NCBI GenBank assembly: GCA_963768025.1
Contig: CAVYGM010000019.1
Coordinates: forward strand, 124,001-188,000
From: CAVYGM01 sp963768025
GTDB taxonomy: Bacteria > Bacteroidota > Bacteroidia > Cytophagales > Spirosomataceae
Length of the DNA: 64,000 nt
Direction: 5' to 3'
Positions 10,410 to 18,743 of the stretch are shown in pieces. Under the pieces are notes generated by a model. That model made no database searches. It was not told the DNA's origin and was given only the letters and a program-made list of their open reading frames with translations. The translations under genes and the position numbers were made by a program. The first letter of the stretch is position 1. Each line of letters begins with the position of its first letter.

Positions 10410-10475
10410 CTCAACCAAGCCGGAATAATTTTTGTTATACCTACTCCATCCGAAGCAAACTTCAATCTGACAACC

Positions 10476-10739
10476 ATGAGCAAGCTATCCTTTCCTGAAA
10501 AAGCCATCTTTGTGTGTGATGGAAAAAAATGCGGCAAATACAGCGAAATCCGAAAGTACTGTAAGGACGCAATTAAGGAAAACGGCCTGAAACGCGAGGT
10601 AGAACTGGTTGATATGGAGTGTACCGATCGGTGCAAATACGCCCCGGTGGTCTGTTTTCAGCCCGCTAATTCATGGTACGCCGAGGTATCCGAAAAGCAG
10701 ATCCATCAACTCTTTGAAAAACATATCCTTGAACACTAA
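10476..10739 (+). CDS. Small [2Fe-2S] thioredoxin-like ferredoxin
   Basis: 87 residues. Four cysteines in the order FVCDGKKCGKY (about 14 and 19) and MECTDRCKYAP (about 49 and 53) match the thioredoxin-like [2Fe-2S] ferredoxin fold, which is also found in NuoE. Residues 30-48 form the REVELVDMEC strand of that fold. It would act as a cytoplasmic electron carrier. It starts 66 bases after the patatin gene and ends in a terminator shared with the convergent ferritin gene. Its partner enzyme is not evident from the sequence; complex I genes flank the region on both sides. Confidence 0.8.
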   Translation: MSKLSFPEKAIFVCDGKKCGKYSEIRKYCKDAIKENGLKREVELVDMECTDRCKYAPVVCFQPANSWYAEVSEKQIHQLFEKHILEH

Positions 10740-10742
10740 AAA

Positions 10743-10765
10743 GGGGCCGCAAGCGGCCCCTTTTT
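10743..10765. terminator. Bidirectional terminator between ferredoxin and ferritin genes
   Basis: GGGGCCGC (10743-10750) pairs with GCGGCCCC (10753-10760). TTTTT follows on the plus strand, and a matching A-run precedes the stem, giving T-rich flanks on both strands. It sits between two convergent stops. Confidence 0.88.
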
Positions 10766-10787
10766 AGTGTTATTCGTTGGTTTATTT

Positions 10788-11318
10788 TCAGGAAGCGCTA
10801 CTTCCCACTTTCCCGATTTCTTCGTCAAGGACGAATTTGCCGGTGGCACTATCGGCATCTATCAATTCGAATAACTCCAGTACCCGGCGGGCGTTGTGCT
10901 CTTCTTCGCGCTGCTCGGTCACGTACCACATCATAAAGTTTTCGGTGGCGTAGTCGTTCATGTCGCGGCATTTGGCCACTATTTTGTTGATGGCGTGCGT
11001 AACCGCAATTTCGTTTTGTAAAGCCTGCTCGAATACATTTCTAAACGAAACAAACTCCTGTGGTACCTCGCCCACCACGGGCGTAATGGCCGTACCGCCT
11101 ACCTCGGTGATGTACCGAAATATTTTCAGAAAGTGGGCCCGCTCTTCTTCGGCCTGAGCGTACAGGTAGCCGGCCGATTTGTCGTACCCGTTGCGGTCGA
11201 GCCAAGAGGCCATCGCCAGGTACTTCTGGGAGGCTTCCGCTTCCATTTTGCATTGGGCGTTCAGCACCATTTCTATTTCCTCCGTCAGGGAGGTATGTTG
11301 TCTTATCAGGTCTTTCAT
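10788..11318 (-). CDS. Ferritin (non-haem iron storage)
   Basis: 176 residues from the ATG at 11318; the frame stays open upstream, but the extra 36 residues look non-ferritin. The four-helix ferritin domain shows ferroxidase-type residues: MEAEASQKYL in helix A, EEERAHFLKI in helix B (E and H), and VTEQREEEHNARR in helix D. It oxidises Fe(II) and stores it as a mineral in a 24-mer in the cytoplasm. It is convergent with the [2Fe-2S] ferredoxin gene. A 114-residue unknown gene lies 240 bases upstream on the same strand, headed by an AT-rich palindrome that could be an iron-responsive operator. Confidence 0.92.
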   Translation of the reverse strand: MKDLIRQHTSLTEEIEMVLNAQCKMEAEASQKYLAMASWLDRNGYDKSAGYLYAQAEEERAHFLKIFRYITEVGGTAITPVVGEVPQEFVSFRNVFEQALQNEIAVTHAINKIVAKCRDMNDYATENFMMWYVTEQREEEHNARRVLELFELIDADSATGKFVLDEEIGKVGSSAS

Positions 11319-11558
11319 TTTTCTAATTTTGAATAATAATATGAGTAATTTAGGGAAGTACAGGTTAGCGGTATTGAACGCTACCAGAATGCCAAATGAC
11401 CGAAATACCAAGCAGTATTGAAGCAATTCACACTTACTCGGGGAGGTAAATTTGGATTTCTCGGTGGTTCACTTGGCTACCCCTGATTTTAGACCTAAGG
11501 TACAAAAAGTTTGGGAAATGCAGTGAAAATAGGGTTTCCGATTGATTGTATACCTGGC

Positions 11559-11903
11559 CTAGGCAAAGGACACTTCGCCAAGGACCTCGTGCAACATGCT
11601 GTTGAGTTTGAGGGCAAACTTGGTTCCTTCCAACAAGTCGCGTAGTTGAATGACTTCGCACAGGGTCAGTTGCAGGGAAAATCCGTTCCGCGGGGCTTCA
11701 ATAAATTCGGAGTCGTAGTCATCGGATAGGTTGAAGATCATCTCCCGGATATTTACCGATCCTACTTTTTTGCAAAAGGTGAAGAAATCCGGTACTCTGA
11801 AAGCGGTCGCTTTATCCTGAAACTGGATGAATACCCGGTTGGTGAGATCGCACTGCCAGGAGCATCCGTTGGCAGTTCTGTACAATTCGTTGGAAACCTT
11901 CAC
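11559..11903 (-). CDS. Hypothetical 114-residue cytoplasmic protein
   Basis: Starts at a GTG at 11903. No signal peptide or membrane helix. It contains scattered cysteines (GCSWQCDL, FFTFCKKV, LTLCEVIQL) and a C-terminal amphipathic helix (EVIQLRDLLEGTKFALKLNS). The layout recalls small Bacteroidota families of the DUF6686 kind, but that is a weak memory-based link. It lies between nuoB (upstream, same strand, stop 103 bases before this start) and ferritin (downstream, same strand). The interval contains a perfect 9+9 palindrome. Function unknown. Confidence 0.55.
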   Translation of the reverse strand: MKVSNELYRTANGCSWQCDLTNRVFIQFQDKATAFRVPDFFTFCKKVGSVNIREMIFNLSDDYDSEFIEAPRNGFSLQLTLCEVIQLRDLLEGTKFALKLNSMLHEVLGEVSFA

Positions 11904-11977
11904 TACTTTTTAGTTAAATGTCCTCTACTGTTCCTTGCAAAAGTAAGGACAAACAGATACATCTCAAATAGCTATTT

Positions 11978-11998
11978 AAATTTATTCTAAATAAATTT
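11978..11998. promoter_or_regulatory. Perfect AT-rich palindrome, candidate operator
   Basis: AAATTTATT (11978-11986), spacer CTA, AATAAATTT (11990-11998). The 21-base symmetric site lies 75 bases upstream of the GTG of the 114-residue gene and just after the nuoB stop. Size and symmetry fit a dimeric metalloregulator site such as a Fur-type box, though it is not the enterobacterial Fur consensus. No T-run fits a terminator. The regulator is inferred only from the ferritin downstream. Confidence 0.4.
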
Positions 11999-12006
11999 TG
12001 AGTAGG

Positions 12007-12567
12007 TTAACTAAGCTTCTCCTCGGAAAAACCAATGGGAGTAGCCAGTGCCGCTTCGGACGACTCAGCTTCCATCTCCAATAGCATAGTGGGTGCTAAC
12101 GGATGTTCCTTACGGATTTTCTCCTGCAATTTCATAAACCCCCCGATGAGCGCCTCCGGACGGGGCGGGCAGCCCGGCACGTACACATCCACGGGTATGA
12201 TGCGGTCCACGCCCTTCACTACGTGGTAGCCATGCTCCCAGTAGGGGCCACCGCAGTTGGAACAGCTCCCCATCGAAATCACGTAGCGGGGCTCGGGCAT
12301 TTGCTCGTACAGGCGGCGCACGCGGTCGGCCATCTTGAAGGTGACCGTACCAGCCACAATCATGACATCCGACTGCCGCGGCGAAGGCCGGGGAAATATT
12401 CCGAAACGTTCGAGGTCGTAGTGCGAGGCAAAGGTAGCCATCATTTCAATGGCGCAGCAGGCCAATCCAAACCCCATGGGCCAGATAGATGACAACCGCG
12501 CCCAATTCAACAGGTCCTCCGCACTCGTCAGAATCACCCCCCCATCCCCAGTTTTTATACGATCCAT
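12007..12567 (-). CDS. nuoB: NADH-quinone oxidoreductase subunit B
   Basis: 186 residues from the ATG at 12567 (MDRIKTGDGGVILTS); the open frame extends 25 residues upstream but that part is low-complexity and unconserved. NuoB carries the terminal N2 [4Fe-4S] cluster that passes electrons to quinone. All cluster ligands are visible: the adjacent pair in GLACCAIEMM, one in GSCSNCGG and one in PGCPPRPE. The quinone-site neighbour GFGLACCAIE is intact. The usual nuoA/nuoC neighbours are missing: yidD is upstream and a 114-residue unknown gene downstream. nuoC is 4.2 kb further along on the same strand. Confidence 0.96.
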   Translation of the reverse strand: MDRIKTGDGGVILTSAEDLLNWARLSSIWPMGFGLACCAIEMMATFASHYDLERFGIFPRPSPRQSDVMIVAGTVTFKMADRVRRLYEQMPEPRYVISMGSCSNCGGPYWEHGYHVVKGVDRIIPVDVYVPGCPPRPEALIGGFMKLQEKIRKEHPLAPTMLLEMEAESSEAALATPIGFSEEKLS

Positions 12568-12727
12568 AGTTAATTTTGAATGAGTGAATGTCGGATTTTT
12601 TTTTGAATTAGGAATCTTGGAAATGTGACTTTTGTTGAGCAATTAAAACTTATTTTTTAAAATACTCTATAATTCAACTCATTATCTTATTCACTCATTC
12701 TCTCAATCACTCATTCCCAATTACCCT

Positions 12728-12937
12728 TCACGGTACCGGGTCAAACCCGCTGCCGCCCCAGGGGTGGCAGCGGGATAGGCGCTTGAGGCCCATCCAACCT
12801 CCCCGGAACGGGCCGTGTTTTGTGACTGCTTCAATCATGTATTGCGAACAGGTGGGGGTATACCGACAAGAGTTGGGCAGGTAAGGCGACAATACTCCCT
12901 GGTACACCTTCACCAGGCTTATGAGCAAAAATTTCAT
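12728..12937 (-). CDS. yidD: Membrane protein insertion efficiency factor YidD
   Basis: 69 residues from the ATG at 12937. The typical YidD core is present: KVYQGVLSPYLPNSCRYTPT, CSQYMIEA, then GLKRLSRCHPWGGSGFDPVP. Three cysteines are in conserved places. YidD is a small membrane-associated protein that helps YidC insert proteins into the inner membrane. It is divergent from lgt, whose start is 135 bases away. The interval is AT-rich and probably holds both promoters. An upstream in-frame start at 13048 would add 37 unconserved residues. Confidence 0.93.
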   Translation of the reverse strand: MKFLLISLVKVYQGVLSPYLPNSCRYTPTCSQYMIEAVTKHGPFRGGWMGLKRLSRCHPWGGSGFDPVP

Positions 12938-13071
12938 AGCGATTTGGTTGAAAATCTTAACTTTGTCAAATTTACTAAATAGTTCGCTGAAAGCGTTTTT
13001 GAACCTGGTATAGGTACAAGCCGTCTTTATTTGCATTCCAACCCACAATCCTTCTATATATTTTATCGCTT

Positions 13072-13917
13072 ATGCTCTCTTACATTACCTGGAACGTCAG
13101 TCCGGATATTTTCACAATTCCCGAAATCATGGGCCTGGGCCCTTTTACCATCCGCTGGTATGGGTTGCTGTTTGCCGCCGGTTTTTTAATTGGCCAGCAG
13201 ATCATGACCTATGTCTATAAAAAAGAAGGCAAACCGCTGGAAGATATTGATACACTTACCCTGGTGATGGTGGCCTCCACCGTACTGGGCGCCCGTTTGG
13301 GACATTTTCTTTTCTACGAACCAGAGGTTCTGCTCAAAAACCCCCTGGAAGTGATTTTACCGCCTTTTGCTGGATTAGCGAGCCATGGTGCCTTGGTTGG
13401 GATCCTGTTCGGTCTGTGGCTCTATACCCGTAAACGGCAATATACCGGACAAACGTTCCTGTGGCTCACCGACCGGATGGTCCTGCTGGTAGCCCTGGCC
13501 GGTGCGTTCATTCGCTTTGGCAACCTGATGAACTCCGAAATTATTGGCACCATAACCGATAAGCCCTGGGGGTTTTTATTCATGCAAAATACCGAATTCA
13601 GTCAATACCCACGTCACCCTGCTCAGTTGTACGAATCCATCACGTGCCTGATCCTGTTTTTTATCCTGTTTGCACTTTGGAATAAATACAAGGCCGCGAC
13701 CCCTCCGGGTCGTTTGTTAGGCATTTTTCTGATCTGGATTTTTGGGCTGCGGTTTATGTACGAGTTCCTGAAAGAGAATCAGGTGTCGTTTGAAGATTCC
13801 CTTGCCCTCAATATGGGTCAGATTCTGAGTATCCCAGCCGTATTACTGGGAGTGTATCTGGTGTTACGTTCCCAAAAGCTCGTAAATCAGCCTGAAAAGC
13901 TCACTACATCGGCCTAA
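13072..13917 (+). CDS. lgt: Prolipoprotein diacylglyceryl transferase
   Basis: 281 residues with about seven transmembrane helices. It transfers diacylglycerol from phosphatidylglycerol to the lipobox cysteine of prolipoproteins, the first step of lipoprotein maturation at the inner membrane. Seen: IRWYGLLFAAGFLIG in TM1, LGARLGHFLFYEPE with the conserved arginine, the Lgt signature around GAFIRFGNLMNSEIIG, and RHPAQLYES. A strong terminator follows at 13946-13993. A lipoprotein gene lies next on the same strand. The many lipoproteins in this window depend on this enzyme. Confidence 0.95.
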   Translation: MLSYITWNVSPDIFTIPEIMGLGPFTIRWYGLLFAAGFLIGQQIMTYVYKKEGKPLEDIDTLTLVMVASTVLGARLGHFLFYEPEVLLKNPLEVILPPFAGLASHGALVGILFGLWLYTRKRQYTGQTFLWLTDRMVLLVALAGAFIRFGNLMNSEIIGTITDKPWGFLFMQNTEFSQYPRHPAQLYESITCLILFFILFALWNKYKAATPPGRLLGIFLIWIFGLRFMYEFLKENQVSFEDSLALNMGQILSIPAVLLGVYLVLRSQKLVNQPEKLTTSA

Positions 13918-13945
13918 ATACTCCCTTAACTCTACCCATCAAACT

Positions 13946-13993
13946 ACCCGGCGATACGTTTACTAGAAACTACCTCGCCGGGTTCTTTTTTTT
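13946..13993 (+). terminator. Terminator of lgt
   Basis: ACCCGGCGA (13946-13954) pairs with TCGCCGGGT (13975-13983); TCTTTTTTTT follows. Confidence 0.87.
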
Positions 13994-14042
13994 AAAAATA
14001 AAGCCTACATTGCCCCAAGATCGTTAACCAAAACCCTGCAAT

Positions 14043-14648
14043 ATGAACAAGTTACTAGTACTAGGGAGTTTGCTGGCATTCGCCCTGATGTCCACCAGTT
14101 GCGGAAGCAAAGAAGAAGAGCAAAAGGAAGAAGAACCGAAAAATGCCATGGATGCCATTCAGCAAATGGCCAAAAAGGCGGAAGAAATGCAAGGAAAAGA
14201 ACCGGTAGACCCGGTAGATTTCAGAAAGCTAAAAGAACTTTTACCCGGCGACGCGGCCGGATTGGAACGAACCGAAGCAACGGGTGAAAAAACGGGTACC
14301 ATGGGATTCAACATTTCCCAGGCCGAAGGTAAGTACCAAAAGGACGATGCCAGTATTGAAATTCAGATTCTGGACACCGGAGGCGTGGGTGGCATGGCCC
14401 TGATGGGCATGGCGGCCTGGACGATGGCCGAAGTGGATAAGGAAACCTCAACCGGCTACGAGAAAACTACCCTTATCAATGGCAAAAAGGCTTTTGAAAG
14501 GTACGACAACGAAGGAAAAGACGGTGAGCTGAATGTAATCGTAAGCGATCGCTTCATCGTCAATGTGAAGGGAAGAAATGTGACCATGGATCAGTTGAAG
14601 GATACCCTGGACGACCTGGACCTGGATAAATTGGAGGATATGAACTAA
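14043..14648 (+). CDS. Lipoprotein, hypothetical
   Basis: 201 residues with a signal peptide and lipobox MSTSC (Cys20). Right after it comes a very acidic, lysine-rich stretch (EEEQKEEEPKN) and a helical segment (AMDAIQQMAKKAEEMQGKE). The C-terminal two thirds is a mixed alpha/beta domain with MGMAAWTMAEVDKE and KAFERYDNEGKDGELNVIVS, ending in an Asp/Leu-rich tail (TLDDLDLDKLEDMN). I do not recognise the family. It has its own terminator and no operon partner, so it is probably a stand-alone outer-membrane or periplasmic lipoprotein. Confidence 0.7.
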   Translation: MNKLLVLGSLLAFALMSTSCGSKEEEQKEEEPKNAMDAIQQMAKKAEEMQGKEPVDPVDFRKLKELLPGDAAGLERTEATGEKTGTMGFNISQAEGKYQKDDASIEIQILDTGGVGGMALMGMAAWTMAEVDKETSTGYEKTTLINGKKAFERYDNEGKDGELNVIVSDRFIVNVKGRNVTMDQLKDTLDDLDLDKLEDMN

Positions 14649-14692
14649 CCGGTGAATCCATACCCATTCAAAAACGTGGGATGATCCTATGG

Positions 14693-14725
14693 GGTAGGGG
14701 GCTTTGGGGCTCCCTACCTTTTTTT
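14693..14725 (+). terminator. Terminator of the lipoprotein gene
   Basis: GGTAGGG (14693-14699) pairs with CCCTACC (14712-14718); seven T residues follow. It overlaps the end of the convergent PfkB kinase gene. Confidence 0.8.
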
Positions 14726-15671
14726 ATTCAAACAAAAAATCACTTTCTATATGGGCAGGCAGCGGGTCGGCCGAGCCGATCTTTCGAGCGGCCATGCGGG
14801 CCCCGGCTTTGGCGCACACCTCCGGGGCGTGGCCTTTTAGAAACGCCGACAAAAACCCCGACCAATACGCATCCCCAGCCCCGGTGGCGTCTTTGACTTC
14901 CACCGATTCCACCGGAAAATGCCGTCGTTGTAAACCATTATCCCAGGATATGACGCTTCCGGCGGCTCCCAGCGTGAAGCAAATCAGCTTTACGCCCTGT
15001 TCGTGAAAATACGAGAGGACATCGTCCAGGGCTACCTCCCGGCCAAACAACCGGTGGGCGTCGTCGTCGCTCAACTTCACCAGGCCTCCCTTTACGTAGC
15101 GCGCTATGACCCGCCGGGCTTCGTGGCGATCGGGCCAGAGTGAAGGGGCGTAGTTGGCATCCAGACTCACAATGGCTCCTTTATCGTAGGCCCGTTGGGC
15201 GGCATCCAGAATGCCCGAACGGGCCGGTTCCCGGCTCAAAGCAAAGCAGGTAGTGTGGAAAATCGTAGTTTCGGCGAGCAAATCATCCGAGAAGTGAATC
15301 GATTGTAGCTGCGTGTCAGCAGCTCGGTAGGCTATAAAATCGGGGGTACCTTTGGTGCGTGATACCAGCACAAGGCTGGTGGGATGATGGGAATCCTTAA
15401 TGATAAAGTCGGTATTCACGCCGGTCTTGGCCACCTCTTCTATCAGGAATTTGCCAAGCATATCCTCCCCTACACAAGCCACCAACGAAGCCGTGTGCCC
15501 AAGCCGGGCCATGTTGGCAGCCAGGTTGGCCGGGCTTCCGCCCTGCAAACGCCGAAAGGTGTTGGTGGAAAATAGATCCGGGGCAAAATCAGTCCCAATC
15601 AGGTCGGCCAGAATTTCCCCGGTAGCCACCAAATCATACTTCTTTGAATGTATCGTCAGCGTATCAGCCAT
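14724..15671 (-). CDS. PfkB-family carbohydrate kinase (fructokinase-like)
   Basis: 315 residues. ATP-dependent phosphorylation of a sugar, probably fructose or a related ketose. The N-terminal substrate region has GEILADLIG and QGGSPANLAANMARLG. The C-terminal PfkB signature is DATGAGDAYWSGFL with the catalytic Asp in GAGD. LDANYAPSLWPDRHEA in the middle is also typical. Fructokinase is preferred over ribokinase by similarity to bacterial ScrK-like proteins, but the substrate cannot be fixed from sequence. It is convergent with the lipoprotein gene and divergent from the CBM9-like gene; cytoplasmic. Confidence 0.88.
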   Translation of the reverse strand: MADTLTIHSKKYDLVATGEILADLIGTDFAPDLFSTNTFRRLQGGSPANLAANMARLGHTASLVACVGEDMLGKFLIEEVAKTGVNTDFIIKDSHHPTSLVLVSRTKGTPDFIAYRAADTQLQSIHFSDDLLAETTIFHTTCFALSREPARSGILDAAQRAYDKGAIVSLDANYAPSLWPDRHEARRVIARYVKGGLVKLSDDDAHRLFGREVALDDVLSYFHEQGVKLICFTLGAAGSVISWDNGLQRRHFPVESVEVKDATGAGDAYWSGFLSAFLKGHAPEVCAKAGARMAARKIGSADPLPAHIESDFLFE

Positions 15672-15829
15672 TGGTTAATTGTTCACTTGTCTATTTAGAG
15701 TACTCTATTCAATACTACAAAGTCTTTATTTTATTCAAAAATGATTCCGTGCAATTTCGTGTTTTTTTACAAATATTCACCTTGGTTCCTTTCTACCTCA
15801 TTATATACCGGTACCCCTACCCTTTTGGT

Positions 15830-16573
15830 ATGGTAGCTATTTCCCCTACTCCTCATTCGCACAGGATGTGGCTTTATCCCGTACTTTTAGCTCTCTGCCT
15901 TACTCCTATGCCCTCGCCTTACACTATTTCTTTACCCGCCAACGAATGGGTCAGTCTTTCCCAAGAACAATTTCGTACTGCCACCGATGGCACGCTCGCC
16001 CCTCAGGAAACCCTCGTTCGCCAGAAACAGGATCAAACCACGCTGTTTATTGAATTTGAATGCAAAAATGATCCCTACTGGAAACAGACCACCCTTACCG
16101 AGCACAATTCCAGCCTGTGGCAACAGGAGGTTTTTGAAGTGTTTATTGCGTACGGAAAGGAAAAGCCCAAGCGGTATCTTGAAATAGAATTAAATCCCAA
16201 CAACGCGCTATTTGTGGGGTGGATAGATAACCCCGACGGAGAAGGTAGGGCCAACACACTCACGATGGTTCCTTACGAGGAGGCGGGTATCAAACACTCC
16301 ATTACGGGCACAACGGACGATTCGTGGCGGGGAGAACTCCGTATTCCCTTGCGGTTAATAGACCCACTCCTGTCCAAAGCTTCGAATGCAAACCTCCGGG
16401 AAGCAACCTTCCGCCTCAATTTTTATAGAATAATCTTACAAAAACCCCAATCCGATCCTCATTGGCAATGTAGCCCGGCTAACGCTTCGTTCCAGTGCTG
16501 GAGCCCGACTCTAAGCGGTACTTCGCCCCGATTCCACCGGCCCTCTAGTTTCGGCATCCTTAGTTTTGACTAA
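15830..16573 (+). CDS. Secreted CBM9-like carbohydrate-binding protein
   Basis: 247 residues from the ATG at 15830; an ATG at 15866 is equally possible and gives a tighter signal peptide (MWLYPVLLALCLTP). The body reads as a family-9-like carbohydrate-binding beta-sandwich of the kind attached to xylanases or found alone in Bacteroidota: LFIEFECKNDPYW, WQQEVFEVFI, YLEIELNPNNALFVGWI, then WRGELRIPL and RLNFYRI. There is no catalytic domain. It is probably periplasmic or surface-exposed and may help bind sugars. It stands alone, 211 bases before the first ECF sigma gene. The interval 16574-16784 is AT-rich with no gene. Confidence 0.68.
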   Translation: MVAISPTPHSHRMWLYPVLLALCLTPMPSPYTISLPANEWVSLSQEQFRTATDGTLAPQETLVRQKQDQTTLFIEFECKNDPYWKQTTLTEHNSSLWQQEVFEVFIAYGKEKPKRYLEIELNPNNALFVGWIDNPDGEGRANTLTMVPYEEAGIKHSITGTTDDSWRGELRIPLRLIDPLLSKASNANLREATFRLNFYRIILQKPQSDPHWQCSPANASFQCWSPTLSGTSPRFHRPSSFGILSFD

Positions 16574-16784
16574 GCAGCGGTTTGAGTTTTTGGACACTAG
16601 CCTCCGATTCGTTCCCCTCCTTACTTTTTTTCAAAAAAAATGCCTCTCTGAGTGGCAATAGCCATCATTTTAAAAAAAAATAGAAAAAATAGGATTAAAA
16701 GTGAAGGTTGTCGTCATTAGTAGATAGAAGGGCCCCTGAATTGGTAACGTGGGCTCGTCTGAATTGCTAATCCCAAGGAGAACT

Positions 16785-17378
16785 GTGCTATCCAAAACTC
16801 AAAATACAAGCTTGTGGAATACCTTCCGACAGGGCGACCGGGCGGCGTTTCAGCGCATTTATGAGCTGCATGCCCGCGACCTTGTCAGTTACGGGCACCG
16901 CATTACGAGCAATGTTCAACTGATCGAGGACAGCCTGCACGACCTGTTCATTGAGCTGTGGCAAAGCCGGGAGAATCTGAGCGAGACCGACTCAATCAAA
17001 TTCTACCTGTTCCGGTCGCTGCGCAACAAAATTCAGCGGGCCCAACAGCAGGATGTGTTCTTTCAAACCGCCGACGTGGCGCAGATGCACCACTTGGAAG
17101 GCGAGGAAGAACTCATCGAAACCCAATGGATCAAAAGCGAAGGACAGGAACACCTGCTCCGGCAGCTTAAAGCGGGTTACGATCACCTGAGTCCCCGGCA
17201 ACAGCAGGCCATTGACCTGCGCTTTACGCACCATTTCAGCAACGAGGAAATCGCCCGGATCATGGGCATCAATTACCAGTCGGCCTGTAAGTTCATCTAC
17301 TCGGCCCTGAAAGTATTGCGCGAGAATATCCGCATTCTGGGCCTGTATGCGGTACTATTTTTAAGAGATTTTCTGTGA
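16785..17378 (+). CDS. ECF sigma-70 factor (FecI-like), module 1
   Basis: 197 residues from the GTG at 16785. That start is favoured because AAGGAG lies 5 bases upstream and because the length then equals the paralogue at 43283; an earlier in-frame GTG exists at 16749. Region 2 is seen in AFQRIYELHARDLVSYGHR to LHDLFIELWQSR; region 4 in LSPRQQQAIDLRFTHHFSNE and IARIMGINYQSACKFIYSAL, followed by a hydrophobic tail. It directs RNA polymerase to the adjacent transport genes when released by the FecR protein encoded 43 bases downstream. Confidence 0.93.
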   Translation: MLSKTQNTSLWNTFRQGDRAAFQRIYELHARDLVSYGHRITSNVQLIEDSLHDLFIELWQSRENLSETDSIKFYLFRSLRNKIQRAQQQDVFFQTADVAQMHHLEGEEELIETQWIKSEGQEHLLRQLKAGYDHLSPRQQQAIDLRFTHHFSNEEIARIMGINYQSACKFIYSALKVLRENIRILGLYAVLFLRDFL

Positions 17379-17421
17379 TTTTCCGACCTATTCACACCTT
17401 GAACATTAGCCAACTACGACC

Positions 17422-18504
17422 ATGAATTACTATCAATATACCGCCGAAGACCTTGCCGCCGACGACTATTTCATGGAGTGGGTCTGCACGCCTACGCCCC
17501 AGTCTGAGGTGTTCTGGCGGGAGTTCCTGGCCGACTACCCCGAGCGGTACTACCAGGTGGAAGAAGCCCGGCGGCTGGTGGTAGGGCTGGGAAAAATAAA
17601 CGCGGATGTGGTATCGGATAGCCGGGTGGATCGGGTTTGGACTCGTATTGAAGGTACCCTGGCCTCCGTGGAGCGGGAGTCGCCCGGACGCCGGCTTGTC
17701 ACGCAGCAGTACTGGCAACTGGCTGCTTCGGTGGCCCTGCTGCTGGTCCTGGGCTGGCTGCTTCGTTCCTACATGCAGATGGATCAACCCCGGTTGGCGG
17801 CTTCAGTTCCTGCCAAACATCAGCAGGAGTGGACGGAAGCCGTCAATGAAGCCGACAAGACCATGCACCTTCAATTATCCGACGGTAGTAGCATTCAGTT
17901 GGGTAAAAATAGCCGCCTTAAGTACCCTAAAGATTTTACGGGCTCCACCCGGGAAGTATACCTGACGGGCGAGGCCTTTTTTGACATTCAGAAAAATCCT
18001 AAAAAACCATTTTTAGTATACACCAACGGGCTGATTACCAAAGTACTCGGCACCAGTTTTCAGGTACGGGCACCCCTTTATTCACCCAACGTGACGGTGT
18101 CGGTCAAGTCGGGCCGGGTGTCGGTGTACGCCGACAAGCCCAACCCTAACCAAGACCCCGAGGCCGCCGGCGTGGTGCTTACTCCCAACCAAAAGGCCGT
18201 GTTTCAGCGCCAGGAAGCCACCATCAGTAAGTCGTTGGTTGAAAAACCGCTTTTGTTGATTCCTAAAAGTCAGAGCAATCTTTTCGTGTTTGAAGCCACT
18301 TCGGCGCATCAGGTATTTTCATCGCTGGAAAAAGCCTATGGGATTGATGTGGTGTTTGATGAAGAGCTGCTCCGAAATTGCTCTCTGACCGTGAACCTGA
18401 CCGAGGAAGATTTATATCAGAAGTTAAACGTGATCTGCAAGGTACTCGGGGCTGAATACAAGCTCATTGACGGCCAGGTGATTATTTACAGCAAGGGCTG
18501 TTGA
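17422..18504 (+). CDS. FecR-family anti-sigma factor, module 1
   Basis: 360 residues: a cytoplasmic N-terminal sigma-binding part (1-92), one transmembrane helix (about 95-113, YWQLAASVALLLVLGWLL), and a periplasmic FecR domain (about 150-250, LQLSDGSSIQLGKNSRLKYP then VYLTGEAFFDIQ and VLGTSFQVRA). The C-terminal DUF4974 STN-like fold (about 285-355) contains AYGIDVVFDEELL. It holds the ECF sigma factor inactive until the N-terminal STN domain of the cognate SusC signals transport. A 239-base gap with a hairpin separates it from susC. Confidence 0.93.
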   Translation: MNYYQYTAEDLAADDYFMEWVCTPTPQSEVFWREFLADYPERYYQVEEARRLVVGLGKINADVVSDSRVDRVWTRIEGTLASVERESPGRRLVTQQYWQLAASVALLLVLGWLLRSYMQMDQPRLAASVPAKHQQEWTEAVNEADKTMHLQLSDGSSIQLGKNSRLKYPKDFTGSTREVYLTGEAFFDIQKNPKKPFLVYTNGLITKVLGTSFQVRAPLYSPNVTVSVKSGRVSVYADKPNPNQDPEAAGVVLTPNQKAVFQRQEATISKSLVEKPLLLIPKSQSNLFVFEATSAHQVFSSLEKAYGIDVVFDEELLRNCSLTVNLTEEDLYQKLNVICKVLGAEYKLIDGQVIIYSKGC

Positions 18505-18615
18505 AGCGGCGATCAGCTTTCGGCCTATTTTGATTAAAATCTACTATTCCTAAACCTACCTTTTTACAAAAACAAGATGAAAAAACCTTTCCCCTTCCCC
18601 TAGTACATACAAAAA

Positions 18616-18644
18616 CATCAGCTGTGTTGCGAGCACAACTGATG
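18616..18644. other. Stem-loop between fecR and susC, module 1
   Basis: CATCAG (18616-18621) pairs with CTGATG (18639-18644) and TGTG (18623-18626) with CACA (18634-18637), around a 7-base loop and one C/A mismatch. No T-run follows on either strand, so it is not a classic terminator. Its position matches the hairpin at 45074-45104 in the second module. Confidence 0.5.
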
Positions 18645-18743
18645 CCATGTTCCTCCCTTTGATAGTCCTACCCATCAAGCGTCTGTTTCCAGAGGTACCG
18701 GAGGAGTTTTTGCCTAATCTATTCACAAAAACAATCAAACCTA

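Noticed and set aside
18556..18738. Short minus-strand frame in the fecR-susC gap
   Set aside because: Runs through the hairpin and has no recognisable features; an antisense RNA is possible, but a protein is not supported.
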